This document shows, one piece after another, positions 22,280 to 33,394 of a stretch of 64,000 bases of DNA. Source of the DNA: Patiria miniata (lineage: Eukaryota; Echinodermata; Asteroidea; Valvatida; Asterinidae); contig NW_024037076.1 in the NCBI RefSeq assembly GCF_015706575.1, forward strand, positions 10,450,777 to 10,514,776. Direction: 5' to 3'. The position numbers and the translations under genes are program-made. Below the pieces are notes generated by a model, which was not told the origin of the DNA, searched no databases, and saw only the letters and a program-made list of their open reading frames with translations. The first letter of the stretch is position 1. Every line of letters starts with the position of its first letter.

Positions 22280-22801
22280 AGGGAAAATACAACATTTGCA
22301 AACATCAGAAAATATAACTATCAAGTTTTAACGAAATACCTTACTATGATGTTGGTAAATGACAGTCTAAAGCATCCTGTAAAATTATGGCACCTGGTGT
22401 GAAGTAATTTTCAAGAAAATAATATTTGTGTATACATTTCCAACGGTGGTCGGCCGACCACCGTTGGAAAAACCTAACTATTTTTCAACTACTGCTCCAA
22501 CTTTACACTCTTTCCAGTCCAAATTTTGTTTGCTATGTGTTACATGTTCATGAACGGGTGCAGGCCAGCTAGTCTGGTTCCCTTACCCTCCACTTTACCG
22601 GCATCTATAAATCGATCCATTTTACCTTTAGTAGAGTCAAGGAACCAGACTACTTGAACAGGTTTGTTTTTCTTGGTTTTCCAGCATTTTCGAACGCAAA
22701 ACTTCAAACATGTCAGTGTAACAATATTTGATCTATTATACTTACCCTTCAAATAGTTCGTTTCTGAAAATTACAGCAAAAGCCAATGATGTACATTCCC
22801 T
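22280..22801. mobile_element. TTAA-flanked MITE with a central palindrome
   Basis: Begins AGGGAAAATAC after TTAA (22276-22279) and ends GTACATTCCCT before TTAA (22802-22805). Flanks read CTTCTGG-TTAA...TTAA-AGCC. The paralogous site at 21476-21490 reads TTCTGGTTTAAAGC with no insert, showing a precise insertion. Inside are a 34-bp perfect palindrome (22437-22470) and a second inverted pair (AGTCTGGTTCC / GGAACCAGACT, about 22570-22652). The TTAA target suggests piggyBac-type mobilisation, though the ends are not typical. Confidence 0.8.
22437..22470. repeat. 34-bp perfect palindrome
   Basis: Two 17-base arms, TTTCCAACGGTGGTCGG and its exact complement, abut with no spacer, so the duplex could extrude as a cruciform. 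The centre is CGGCCG. Confidence 0.95.
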
Positions 22802-22931
22802 TTAAAGCCAAAGTAGTGGCGTGAGACGTGCATAATTTAACCCCCCCCCCCCGTAAAAAAACCAAAAAAAAAAAAAACCACGTTGGACTATGCCAAATTG
22901 TCTGAGTTTAATGATGAGAATACGTTCTTGA

Positions 22932-22987
22932 GGTGACGGATAGACTGTTCCACTCGCCTCGTAGAATGGAACGTTCCATCTGTCACC
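22932..22987. repeat. Block B 24-bp-arm hairpin, copy 2
   Basis: GGTGACGGATAGACTGTTCC / GGAACGTTCCATCTGTCACC around CGCCTCGT. Confidence 0.85.
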
Positions 22988-23309
22988 AAAAGAAATTATT
23001 CTTTCCATTACGAAGTGAAACATCCATTACATGTCTTTGTTATGCACATGCGCAGTTCGGAAAACGAACTACAGCCTATATATTTCGCAATCATGATTCA
23101 CGTGAGGAAAAATCTCAATTTCAAAGGCAGGGTTCTACTATCGGGGGCGAGCTAAAGTCCCTAAGGGGTAATATATCCCTTTTGTGCTCCGGTAAGGTCG
23201 TACAAATTGAAAGCATGCAGCCTAAACGTGTAACCGGTAACCCACTGAAAACATCACCACGGGCCCCGTGGTATTATGACAAATGACCGACTGTCACGCA
23301 GTCTGGTGA

Positions 23310-23650
23310 GGGTAAAAAAAAAACACGCCTATTGAAAGGAAGGAAACTGGTTTGGAGAAAATATGAAAAAAGAAATGAAGACTGAACAAGGACTAGAACC
23401 ACTCACATTTTATGACAATTCCAGTTTTGGGCAATCCGTTCCGATCTGATCATCTACTCTTCTTTGCGATTTGAAACTTTCCAGATAATCTTTGCTGTAT
23501 ACATTCTGTTGTACGCAAATACAATTGTTTTTGTTCAGCCTGAATTGGTAGATCCAATTATCATCAAAGTTCAAGAGTACACGTCCGGGTTCTTCTACAA
23601 AAGAACTGTTTCAAAACACTTCAAATGCATATTAATTAGAAACAAATGAA
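23310..23650 (+). repeat. Dispersed module shared with 44.1 and 48.5 kb
   Basis: TGGGCAATCCGTTCCGATCTGATC...CTTTCCAGATAAT and GTAGATCCAATTATCATCAAAGTTCAAGAG have counterparts at 44150-44310 and, in part, 48465-48530. Diverged and non-coding. Confidence 0.5.
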
Positions 23651-23770
23651 TCGACCCATGTTGGATTCATGTTTATCATACGGAGCCTCAATGCGCAAGG
23701 TATAAGGAAGTTATCAGTTATTTAGCAAAGGCTGCCGAATTTATTATCGAATCAGACCTATTGCATGGGA

Positions 23771-24060
23771 TGGGGTGCCGTGGTCCAATGGTTACGGTGT
23801 TCGACTGGCACACCGGCACACCTGTTCGAATCCTAACCGTGGGAACATGGTGCTTGTGCTCTTCAGCAAGGAACTTGACCATTATTTATTCGTCCTTCGG
23901 ATGGGATGCAAAGACGTAGGTCCCTTGTGTTGTGTAATGCACGTTAAAGAACCAAGTTACAATTATCGCTAAGAGAAGGGTTTTGGCCCGTTGTTTCTGG
24001 CAGTGGCTGCAATATGCGCCGCAACACCTTGTAAATCCTTGTAAAGGTGCTACATATTGA
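23771..24060 (+). mobile_element. tRNA-headed SINE
   Basis: A box TGGTCCAATGG (23781-23791) fits TRGYNNANNNG exactly. B box TGTTCGAATCC (23823-23833) is one base off GGTTCGANTCC. A tRNA-like fold is plausible over the first ~70 bases. The body carries TCCTTCGGATGGGATGCAAA, TAGGTCCC, TTGTGTAATGCACGTTAAAG and ends near CACCTTGTAAATCCTTGTAA. The 'ggatgggacgtaaa...gcacgttaaagaa' body is common in marine invertebrate SINEs. Confidence 0.8.
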
Positions 24061-24492
24061 GTCTCATAGTTCTCATTAACTTAAAGGGCCTCCATGGAAA
24101 GCAGTGCCTTGCAATGATCGAAGTTTACCCTCATTAAGGATGACGTAAAAAAAGAATAGGATACATCATAGGCGTCGTCCAAAGTGTTCCAAACTTTACA
24201 ATGACTTTTTGGTTGTCCAAAGATTTATTTTGAATAAAAAGAAACACTTTGAAAGAAAAATACTTGAGTTGAAGATGTGGACCTCAAGTCATTCCACACT
24301 TGTCGACAAATGTAAATGTTGTGGTCACGTGGTGTCGACTTTAAGCTAACTGTTATGTTCTACACAGCAGGTGTGTCACTTGAAGAATGGGTTGTTTTAA
24401 TTTGTTAACTGAGAAAGACACTCATTGTCCATGGACGCGTTCATGAGGAAGTAAAGAGTGTTGGCGATGAATGGTCTGAAGTCACCGACAGC

Positions 24493-24496
24493 TTAA
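24493..24496. other. Paralogous empty site (TTAA) for the piggyBac-like MITE
   Basis: CACCGACAGC-TTAA-TAGGCTGCGCGTGGGCG here is uninterrupted. At 34141-34620 the same flanks are split by a 448-bp element. Confidence 0.9.
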
Positions 24497-24973
24497 TAGG
24501 CTGCGCGTGGGCGTCAATATTTCCAGCAGCCGATGTCACGAAACAGTGCGTAACTTAAGCCATGCGTAGGACGTTGTACATGCTACACGCAGAATTTCTT
24601 TATAAAAATGGAGGCGCCATTCGGGTTTCCTTTTTTTTACTCACACTGCATTTGCTCTGTGTCAAAACATCGAGTGCGATGAGTGGCCTTTGAAAGGCCA
24701 ATCAGAATAATTTTCTTTTGGCTCCGAGTAGGTCCACTAGGGGTCTTTTTTATATCTGGTACGAACATAATGGGTAATTGTATAATATGTGTGCAACAGC
24801 GCTACAAAAATTGTAAAAAAAAAATCCTTAAAAAAGTGCATTTCCAGTTATTTACCTTTATTTCTTGATTATCAAGAATGAAAAAGAAAGTCTTCCTGAA
24901 TCTAGAAAATGTTCATAAAATAACGTACACTGTTTATAACGTACACTGTTATTTCGGTTGTGTAAAACAGTCG

Positions 24974-25096
24974 GTTGTGTACTATGAACCTAGCAACCCG
25001 TTGTGTAAACTGCTGTTTTCACAACTTGTGTAAACAGCACACAACTTGTTTTTTTTTTTTTACACAACTGGTTGCTAGGTTCATATTGTACACAAC
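24974..25096. repeat. Block B TTGTGTAAAC hairpin, copy 1
   Basis: GTTGTGTAC...ATGAACCTAGCAACC...GTTGTGTAAA is mirrored by TTTACACAACTGGTTGCTAGG...GTACACAAC. Arms are about 36-38 bp, with a T-rich centre. Confidence 0.85.
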
Positions 25097-25626
25097 TGCC
25101 TTTCGTGCCTTCTCCAACTTTTGAAAAACATACACGCGCAGAAATATTTGTGGGTTGCGTGTTCAGTTTGTTTTTGAAGTATAAAAAGATCAATATGCAC
25201 AACATTGACAGCGGTGTCCAGGAAATTGACTTACTGTTTGTGAGTTTCAAAGTGAGTTTAACGGTGGGTGCATGGAACGCATTCAATCTCTAGTGGAACT
25301 GTTAAAGCGAATCTTTTCCATGCGTTTAGCAGATCAAACACATGTAATGTTTCCAAATGTTTTAACTTCATGCAACACTTGTTTTGTAAGAAGCCTACAT
25401 AACTCTTAGAATTGTATTAGTTATCCTAGTTAATTAATGTTAAGACAAAAATCGTACAATCTCTAAGTGATCCCCGTTTGCTGTTTTTCAGTGAGCAGCA
25501 TTGCCAAATTTGCCAGACCGTGACTTTGGGTGTGATCCCTGACTACATTTTGTGGTTTATCGCTCTGACTAGCACCCCTGAACAAAGGGCTATCGACAAA
25601 ATGGCTAAACTGCTAGCATTTAGGGC

Positions 25627-25692
25627 CGGCTCAATAGCTAATTCGGATAGAAAATCGGTATATGCGGTAATCCAGAGGTCGCAGATTCTGAA
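25627..25692 (+). mobile_element. tRNA-like SINE head within block B, copy 2
   Basis: A box TAGCTAATTCG (25635-25645). The GAGGTCGCAGATTCTGAA region stands at the B-box position and is degraded. Confidence 0.5.
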
Positions 25693-26139
25693 AAAAAAAC
25701 ACCATTGGAGAAGAGCTGTTATATAATGTGCGTCTTTTCCAACTTTAGAAACACAAAATAGTTGAACACATTGTTGTTCATCCTCCGTAGCTTGGAAGAG
25801 ATGTAGGTTTCGTGTTTTTGTTTTTGTATTTTTGGAAAGCATAAATGGATCCGATATGCACAAGCTTGACGGTGGTTTCCGGGAAATTGATATACCGCTC
25901 AGAGTGTTCCAAAGAGAGTTTAAAGTTGTATTCTCCGTTCTTATTCCAACTGTAAACCCGAAATATGGATTTCGTTATGAATGTTGTCAAGAAATATAAG
26001 TTATTCACTTTTGAATGAGACATCACCCTAAAAAGAATTGGCTCGTGTTTAATTATTGAATTATTACTGCACAATTTTCGCCTTATTGGCTGCCATACGA
26101 TAATTCCGTTCGAGCGGGGTAGGGGATTCCTGCCCCGTC

Positions 26140-26188
26140 TGCTCGCTCGCTCGCTCGCAATCAATCATTCAATCAATCAATCAACAAG
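26140..26188. repeat. (GCTC)n and (AATC)n microsatellites, copy 1
   Basis: GCTC repeats followed by AATC repeats. The paralogous site at 39479-39537 has more AATC units. Confidence 0.9.
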
Positions 26189-26847
26189 TCGAAGCCCTTT
26201 GGCAGCTCGAGCCTCTCAATGATCTCGGTCCAGATGTCCCGGTCCAGCATGCAGGTGCTTCTCTTGCCACCCCCCCTTTTTTTTTAAATCTTAATGATTC
26301 ATGTTTGATCCTAATTAAGTACTGGTTTCTATCGTTACTTTTATTTGTGTTTCGTCCGAATGCATAGTCCAACTTGAGTGTAGGATGGACCTACCACATT
26401 ACAGTGGCAAATACTTCCCAAAAGTGGGATCCTTACATTTTAATAACAATTCCTGTCCAGACTTTTATAAAACCATGCACCCACAACTGTAGCTCATGTG
26501 GAATGTTTCCCGGCATTGGTTAGGGGCATGACTATCGTACATCCTCTTTATCTGGACATTTTGGCTTGAGGAACAAAGCCAGCGCAACGGCACGGTGCTA
26601 ACCGCTAACGGCAACTCCATGACCATAATGCCCCCCCCCCCAAAAAAAAAAAAAAAAAAATAATAAAAAAAAAAAAATAATAATAATAATATTAAAAAAT
26701 ACTTTGGGCCTGACCATGGTCGCTTGCGCAACGGAGGAACTTTTCTGGTTTGAAGCAAGTCTAGTGGTGTGAGAAGTATATAATAATTCCGAAACGTTGG
26801 GTTATACCATGTTGTCTCAGTGCAATGGTTTAAGAATAAGTTATTGA

Positions 26848-26903
26848 GGTGTCGTATGGAATGTCCCATTCACCTCGTTGAATGGAACATTCAATTTGTC
26901 ACC
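26848..26903. repeat. Block B 24-bp-arm hairpin, copy 3
   Basis: GGTGTCGTATGGAATGTCCC / GGAACATTCAATTTGTCACC around CACCTCGTT. More diverged than copies 1, 2 and 4, but the GAATGT/ACATTC core still pairs. Confidence 0.8.
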
Positions 26904-27746
26904 GATAGAAAGCATTTTCTCAATTGCAAAGTAAAGCACCATTAAATGTATTTGTTATGCACCTGCGCAGTTGGGAAAACGAACTATAGCCTAAATCAAT
27001 AGCAGGTCCGTTTTTTGTTCGAAGGTCATCCAGCCAACATGCAACGTAATGTCACAAAATTACAATATTACGACAAAAGCATCAATCTTTACCCTTAACA
27101 CAAGGCCACATTTTAAAATTCATTGTTGTACTATTTTGGGGCCCTGGAATATATATAGCATCTTTACAACTTGCAAAATTGCATGATTAGCCCATTTTTT
27201 ACCCCTCCAAAAGCCCTTTGAAAGGCCACTAAGAAACATTTTCTTTTGGCTATACGCGTAGGTCCACTAGTGGTCTTTTCATATCTGGTAAGAACATCTT
27301 GAGCAATTGTATGTACTCTTTGTGCAGCAGTGCTACAAAAATGGTAATCTAAAACAAATCCTTAACAAGTGTATTTTCAGTTATTTTCAGTTATTTTCCT
27401 TTATTAGAGTTTATCAGGACTAACAAGGAAGTCTTCTTGAATCAAGCACATTTTCATAAACAAACGTACACTGTGTATACCTTTGACAAGTAGACCGGTC
27501 GATGAATAACAGGCAATAAACCCCCTCCCCAGGGACCTAATTTGGATATTAACCTCGGACCTGAATGCCATATGAAGTCCAATGTTGGTGGTATAACCCA
27601 TGTTATGGATACCAAGGAACCCAAGTATATCATTGTTGACAGGATATTCGCAATGGATGGCAGCCATCTTGGATATTTAAAAACGGCCGCTATTTTGAAC
27701 TTTTTTGTAAAATAACTTCAGACTCGAATGTCATATGAAGTCCATT

Positions 27747-27999
27747 CAAGGGCGGATCTAGAACACAATTTTTTGGGGGGGCCAAAAAAAATGCTACATG
27801 CTCTGTGATGCGATCTGAGGCAATTTCTGACCACTTTAACCAATGTTTTTTCAAGAAAAAGATGGTGGTGTACTCATTGCCTGCCTTTATTGCGATGTCA
27901 CATAAAAAAATAAAACAATTGGTTTCGTTTTTTGTTTTTTTTTTGGGGGGGGGGGGGGCATGGCCCCCTTTGCCCCCCCCCCCCCTGGATCCGCCCTTG
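27747..27999. mobile_element. hAT-like MITE with 8-bp target duplication
   Basis: Terminal inverted repeats CAAGGGCGGATC(T/C)AG flank 253 bp. The sequence AGTCCATT is duplicated immediately on both sides (27739-27746 and 28000-28007). Near each end are runs of G or C (GGGGGGGCC; CCCCCCCC). The 8-bp duplication and this TIR type indicate hAT transposition. No transposase coding. Confidence 0.93.
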
Positions 28000-28081
28000 A
28001 GTCCATTCTGGTAGCGAGGCGGTGAAACCATGACAAGACCAAGGTTATCCGGGCATGTAATGCAGTTGAGTTTTAAAGGAG

Positions 28082-28625
28082 TCTCTAGCACGGTGACAGG
28101 TGTTGACCATTCATGTGCTGGATTGTAAATTATTAGTGCCAGAATTGTGCATTTTGTGGATAGAGCATGAAACTTGGCATGTCAGGTCTTCATGCCATGA
28201 CGAACATAATAAGATACATAGGCATTTCATATCTGACCCCTGGTGACCTTTGTGAGGGGTCATGATTTTGGTATACCCTAACTGCCGCTATTTATCATAT
28301 TCACTCGTCATATTTAATCTTTTCGCCGACATTAGTCTAATAGTGAAAAGAAGTGTATTTTAACATATTGTTGTACCGTATGTCATGATTTCGAACCCAA
28401 GAGACAATTTTTGTCTTGATCTCTGATCTCCAGTTCTCTTGTTTTAAGGGCAGACGCATCACACTCTAACATTGGCTTGATATCCATCTGGATACAATGG
28501 AGTGTAATAAGCACACAATAGTGAATAATTTTGTACATATTTTATTTCAATAGAGACACACATGCTTCTATTCCAATTGTATCATGTTGCACAAGATTGT
28601 GCACCTTTTCAAGATGGAAAACTAC
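28082..28625 (+). repeat. Diverged copy of the TGACCT/GGGCAGACGC repeat
   Basis: Shares GGCATTTCATATCTGACCCC, GTGACCTTTGTGAGGGGTCA, GACATTAGTCTAATA, AGGGCAGACGCA and a GGAGTGTAATAA...ATAGTGAATA region with 31400-31760, 50285-50700 and 62960-63340, at much lower similarity. Confidence 0.65.
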
Positions 28626-29639
28626 CACTCGAAAGCATAATTAGTGCCCCGTTCGTAACAACGGCCATCAAAATGTTGCCCCCTCTCAAGATGGATAACT
28701 GGCCCCTTTAACAATAATGGTGCTCTTCACGTGAATGACATGGTCACTGAACTGGCCATCCAAAGCATCAGTGCCCCTCTCGCGATAATAAAGGTCTTTC
28801 TGCATAACTAGGTAAAAGAAAAACAAAGAGCACAAAGGGACAACGTATTCATGATATATTCCTCGTCGTGTAGGTTTATAGTGAAATATTAACGGGCCAT
28901 ATTCTTTTCTTTCAATTTCACACCGACGGAAGGTGTCCTTTTTTTCTGAGCAAATGCCCCTTTTTTTCCCGAATTCGAAAAGCGTTCCGCCGCCCCTGGC
29001 TATCTGCATCAACTGCATTGCATGTTCAGAGAACCCTTGTACTGTCCTGGTTACACTAGATATGGAAAGCAGTGAATTAAGCTTGTACACCTTTGTATAA
29101 CGAGTAAAATGGGCCGTGGTGGCTGCCACTGGTGCTTTGTCGGTTATCATCAGGTGCCAGGAAAAATTGGCTGAACACAATGGTTGAGACCAAGTCTGGG
29201 ATGCTGCTTTAATTTTTGATCTTTACAGTCAATCAAATCATATCCAGAAGTCATAATAATCGTGCTGTTGATGATGCCATGGGGTTACGCTCCAAGTATT
29301 TTTCGATTTGTGGATTGAAATATTATTTCAAGAGAAACCTACCATCCATCGGGGTAACAATTATTTAGAGTTATTTAGATTCCTTGGTAACAAACTTCAT
29401 ACCAAAGTATCCAAGATGGCTGTCGTCCATTGGAAGTACCCCTTTATTTGGTTTGCCACCATAATGGTTACACTTGTGAACTAATTGGAGACTACAACAA
29501 TTACAACAACGGAATTAGCCCACATCAGAATGTGGAACCCCTCACAAACATGCCCAAAGCAAAACTATCAACCACCTGTTAACTCAAAAACAATCCACAG
29601 GTCATTATTAAGCCATGTGATAAATGCCAAATGCATCAT

Positions 29640-29900
29640 GAACCGTGAGGACTAATTACAAGTTGGTATTAAATATCCCAATTCCCAACATGAAACCATC
29701 CAAAGAAATATGGCACATAAAACCACATTACTTGTGCACCAAATTCTCAACGAAATGCTAGAATACTGCCATATTGATACCCACATCCACAAATACTTTG
29801 ACCCACGGTCGCAACCAATCAGCTACCCGACTACGTGTACTTTCTCCCGAAAATTCACAAAACCCTATCCCGGGAGAACCCTTTGTACACTGTATAAAGA
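29640..29900 (+). pseudogene. Penelope-like reverse transcriptase remnant, copy 1
   Basis: One frame reads NEMLEYCHIDTHIHKYFDP...SYPTT and the next frame reads YFLPKIHK, followed (after returning to the first frame) by PYPGRTL. LPKIHK followed by a (N)PGRPIV-type motif is the N-terminal reverse transcriptase signature of Penelope-like and related elements. At least two frame changes fall within 60 bases, and no catalytic box is present. The duplicate at 60430-60690 has the same breaks plus a TAG in place of CAG-type sequence near 60600. Confidence 0.65.
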
Positions 29901-30269
29901 TTGGATGAAACTGTGTTGGGCAATGTAATTTACCCAGCATTGGTATGAAATAACCTCAAATTGGGTTGAATTGGGTAAAAAAAAATGTCAAACTATTGGG
30001 AAGAATTTGCCAAAGAGTGTAACAATTGATAATTCGACCAGCATTAGTCGACTTATACATGTATTTGTATTGTATTGTATCGATTAAAGTCCGAATAATT
30101 TGGTGCCTGTTGTTATTGTTTCAATACTTTTAAATATTTTCTGAGAACGTAAAAACAGTGGTTTCATGAAACCACCGTCTTTCTCAGATTTCGCTTGTTT
30201 ACATTTAAAGACCATTTTGTTTGCGACAAACACATTTCAAAGGTTTCCCCTACACTCATACTTATACAT

Positions 30270-30450
30270 AATGACAACAATCAAACACTTCCGATCTCAG
30301 GCTGTGCTCCGTGGTCATGTATCAGTCGACGTGGACGGCAGCCATAGGTACCTTTACGTGCCAGCGGCCCGACCACGCTGTAGCCGCATCCTTCGCAATT
30401 CAGCTTCTCAGCTGCGAGTAAGGATGATTAGCCTCCCAAATTATAATTAT
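30270..30450 (+). other. Short open frame retained in both duplicates
   Basis: ATG near 30271 opens a ~60-codon frame (MTTIKHFRSQAVLRGH...) preserved in the copy at 61062-61247, with only a few substitutions (Val to Ile, one silent, Val to Glu). With so little divergence, conservation of the frame is not evidence of selection. No family recognised. Confidence 0.3.
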
Positions 30451-30888
30451 TATTATTATGGCAGATGATATTATCAAGTAATCAGATTTGTAAACACATT
30501 TTTGATGGATTGGCTTATGTCTTGATTGACCGCGGAGGAATATTGTCCAAAAACTGCTCTCAACCCCCGGTACGTATCTCGGAAAATTAGTCAGTTTTGT
30601 TGAGGCCTGGCACCACGTTTCATTGGGAACAATCAAAAACAACTAAACCAATACTGTTCATACAGCTTTTCAAATTGTTCGTTTTTATCAAAATAATTGT
30701 AGCGTAAAGAAATTTATTATATCTAAAAAAATCACCTCTTTGGGTTTTATGTAATTATTTTATTGCCCCGAAAACTAGAAGAAAGAAATATAGTTGTGCG
30801 GCATAGGGACATAATTATGCCGTTTGTTTTAAAAGTATGAAACTAGTCATATGAGGCCTTCATACCATTACAACAAATTACAGATATG

Positions 30889-31460
30889 GAGGCATTTCAT
30901 ATCTGACCCCCAGTGACCTTTGAGGGGTCAATGATCTTTGAATACTCTATGTATACCTATTGTTCTTGAAAACGTCACTTTCCTATGACCTTAGTCTATG
31001 TATAGTGTTCATCCAAAGTAAATAACAACCAAATGTGGAAAAAAAATCCCACTTGACCTATGATGACCTTCCTGAGGTCAATGACTTTTGTATTAACTGC
31101 ACTTACTCTATTTATAGTTATTTATACGAATATACTCTTTAAACACCATCTTTTTCATTGTAGTTCGCATGCATAATGTTAAGTTATAAATGTTGGTTTT
31201 CAATAACGCGCATGTTAAGTTGCTCATGCTAGGAAAAGAATTCCATATCTAGGGAATCTCATATCTGACCTCTGATGGCCTTCAAGGGGTAAATGAACTT
31301 TGCGTATCCCGTGTATAGATATTAAGAGGATTAACTATTCAAAAGACCTTTTTTGTTATTACCCATATCTAAATTTTGGTTTTCTTGTCATGATATGAAT
31401 TTTCAGATATGTAGACATGTTGTATTTGACCTATGATGACCTTTGCGAGGTCAATGATTT
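30889..31460 (+). repeat. Degenerate ~170-bp repeats rich in AGGTCA half-sites, copy 1
   Basis: Four related units (about 30890, 31050, 31255 and 31420) share a (C)ATATCTGACC/TTGACCTATGATGACCTT core followed by GAGGTCAATGA(T/C)TTTTGTAT. Units 2 and 4 contain TGACCTATGATGACCT, two half-sites with a 4-bp spacer (31054-31069 and 31427-31442), then an oppositely oriented AGGTCA 5 bp on. Such sites suit nuclear receptors, but function is untested. Confidence 0.7.
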
Positions 31461-31980
31461 GTGTATATACTCTGATTGCCGTCATTTTGCATTTGTTCAT
31501 TACCGAAGTCTAATAAAGCAAAAGGCGTGTAATTTAATAATTATTCCACAACATGTCATTAAGTCAGACCCCAAAGATTTCTTTGAATAAATTCTGATCT
31601 CAATTTTCCTTTTTATTAGGGCAGATGCAGACGCAGACGAGATGATTAAAAGGTTAAAAACTTGGCTATCCAAGTCCATATGGGTACAGCAGGGTGTAAT
31701 AACTACACAAGAGTGAATATTGCTTGATATATGTACACTCTCTATACATAACAGACCCACAGATTTCTATTCCAATCTCTTCATATTGCGTCTGCCAATT
31801 AAACAAAGAGAAACGAGATAAGAGGTCACCTCAAAATTGTTTGAGGACTCTGAATTCATAACATGACTGTAAACTAATAAGTTTAATACCGTTCTTTGAC
31901 ACTATTGAGGCACGAAAACATGACGTTTTGACGAATAAATATGATAAAAAACGGCAACTAAGCTATCCAAAATTCATTGG

Positions 31981-32615
31981 AAGAAATTGCCAGCACGAGC
32001 CGGTTTGAACAGTTAACCTGCGCTGCTTAATATGGATGTTGTAGACAGTTTCGACGATACTTGTTCACCAACACTGTATTTAAGCCAAAAAAAAATCTCT
32101 GTTTTTAAAGTAAACCGTTGAAAAAAACATACTTTTTAACAGTGTATCCTATCTTTGAGTACTGCTAAAAAAGAGACAAAAAAGTGTGCTGCTTTTTCAC
32201 TTTATAAACTGGAGGTTAGACGTGTTATGAGCTCAACTAGTATCAAACTGTTGAGAGCTGTTGCCAAAAAGTAAAAAAAAAAGGGAAGAGGAACAAAAGA
32301 AAATCCTCGATTTACACCACGAACCAACGCGTGTGTGTATTTGTGTGCGTTGACACGGCTTTACGCTTTTATAGTTCGTTTACGTCATAGCCCGCACCTT
32401 TATCCAAAGGAAAAATACTTAGTGCGTCTTCTGCACGTTAAAACGTTGAAAACGGGTTTGTTTGTAACATACCAGTCGCATTATGTGACCACTAAATACC
32501 AAAAGAGAGGAATCTACTGTAAAGAAACACCATCCATTTTGCTCGAATGCTAAATAAAACCAATGACGCACAATCGAACCATGTTTTGGTTACGACCGCC
32601 AAAACATTCCCCTAA
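31981..32615. other. Non-coding, nothing recognised
   Basis: AT-rich sequence between the duplication and a MITE. No partner in this window. Confidence 0.4.
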
Positions 32616-32994
32616 GGCCAAAAAAAAGAAGTCTCCGGTTTCTGGTATGGAGCTTTCCCAAAAAGTGGTGCGGCGACGCTGCTTTTTTTTTTTTTTTGCC
32701 TGATTTTTTTGCTTCAAATGTGTGCTGATGACTGCAAATGGTGCCCGACTAAACTTAGTGCAAATATATGGGAGTCCAGAGAGGCCACATAAAGCTTATT
32801 CTCGACCATAACCCAATCTAAAATCACGTTAAAATTGTGCAGCAGCAGGATTCCAGTCAAACCAGTGAGTTTGGCGGTTTTGAGACATCATCTTTCATTG
32901 AAAAAAAAAACGTTTTCATTTTGCCGACGCGCATGGCTACGGCGACGCGCGCGCATACCAGAAACCGGAGACTCTTTTTTTTGGGTGGGGGGCC
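32616..32994. mobile_element. PIF/Harbinger-like MITE, copy 1
   Basis: Starts GGCCAAAAAAAAGAAGTCTC and ends with the complement of TCTCCGGTTTCTGGTATG followed by a GGCC terminus. TAA lies immediately outside both ends (32613-32615 and 32995-32997), a 3-bp TWA-type duplication as in PIF/Harbinger. A near-identical element lies at 41839-42200. No transposase coding. Confidence 0.78.
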
Positions 32995-33394
32995 TAAATA
33001 CACCTTTTTTATTTACTTACACGAGAGAGGTTTGTTTTTGGCATGAAGCTTATTCACTTCTGTTTGATTGAAAACTGCCGTACATATACGTTAAATTCTG
33101 ATATAACTTGTCCTTTCTCAGTCATCAACATGTTCACGGACGCTGGCGTTTCGATTGCAATGCATTTCTGCAATATGCCTTTTGCTAAAATGTTAAAATA
33201 ATGAGAAACAATGGAACACCTGACTAAAAGTAATTTCAGGACTACTGATTTATTTGTCAAAGCTCCATTTGAAGGTACTCAATAGTTACTATTTACTTAC
33301 AAAAGAGGCAGATTTGATTTTGGCATCACTTTTTTTGTCACGGTTATTTGATTAAATACTGCCGTACAGATACTGAAAACCCTACTTTGCGAAT

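Larger units (their letters stand above)
17200..23290 (+). repeat. Block B composite repeat, copy 1 (decayed, with insertions)
   Basis: Modules shared with other copies occur in order: the CCGCTGCCACTCG region (17310), GTTCCAAAGTGAGTTTAA (17926), GTGAGCAGCATTGCC and the tRNA-like head (18810-18980), the ATTGGCTGCCA...GGGCGGGGTAGG module (19400-19520), the LRI-type module (19930-20110), GTGTTTTGTCCGAGTGCATG (21150 and again 21955), the GGTGAC hairpin (21561 and 22932) and TCTACTATCGGGGGCGAGCT (23127). It is interrupted by a TIR element (18039-18699), a mariner-like piece (18990-19305) and a MITE (22280-22801). Longest and most degraded copy. Confidence 0.65.
24080..27535 (+). repeat. Block B composite repeat, copy 2
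   Basis: From about 24430 it carries GGCGTTCATGAGGAAG-type and GACAGCTTAATAGGCTG sequence (paralogous to the 34.1 kb copy); from 24950 it runs nearly parallel to 38260-41520. Included are the TTGTGTAAAC hairpin, TTCGTGCCTTCTCCAACTTT, GTGAGCAGCATTGCC and SINE head, the GCTC/AATC microsatellite, TGCATAGTCCAACTTG, a C/A/T homopolymer mix (26630-26695), the GGTGTC hairpin and CAGTTGGGAAAACGAACTAT. About 0.7 kb present in the 38-41 kb copy (40320-41060) is missing here. Confidence 0.8.
28626..31965 (+). repeat. 3-kb segmental duplication, copy 1
   Basis: Starts at CCACTCGAAAGCATAATTAG and ends near GAATAAATATGATAAA(A/T)AACGG. It matches 58327-63560 with differences only every few tens of bases by eye. 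Relative to copy 2 it lacks two blocks (59160-60240 and 61246-62057). It carries the Penelope-like remnant, a conserved ~60-codon frame (30270-30450) and a series of AGGTCA-rich repeats. Confidence 0.9.

Noticed and set aside
28686..29180. 164-codon minus-strand frame as a gene
   Set aside because: In the highly similar duplicate (58623-58871) the frame is broken, with no sign of selection on it.
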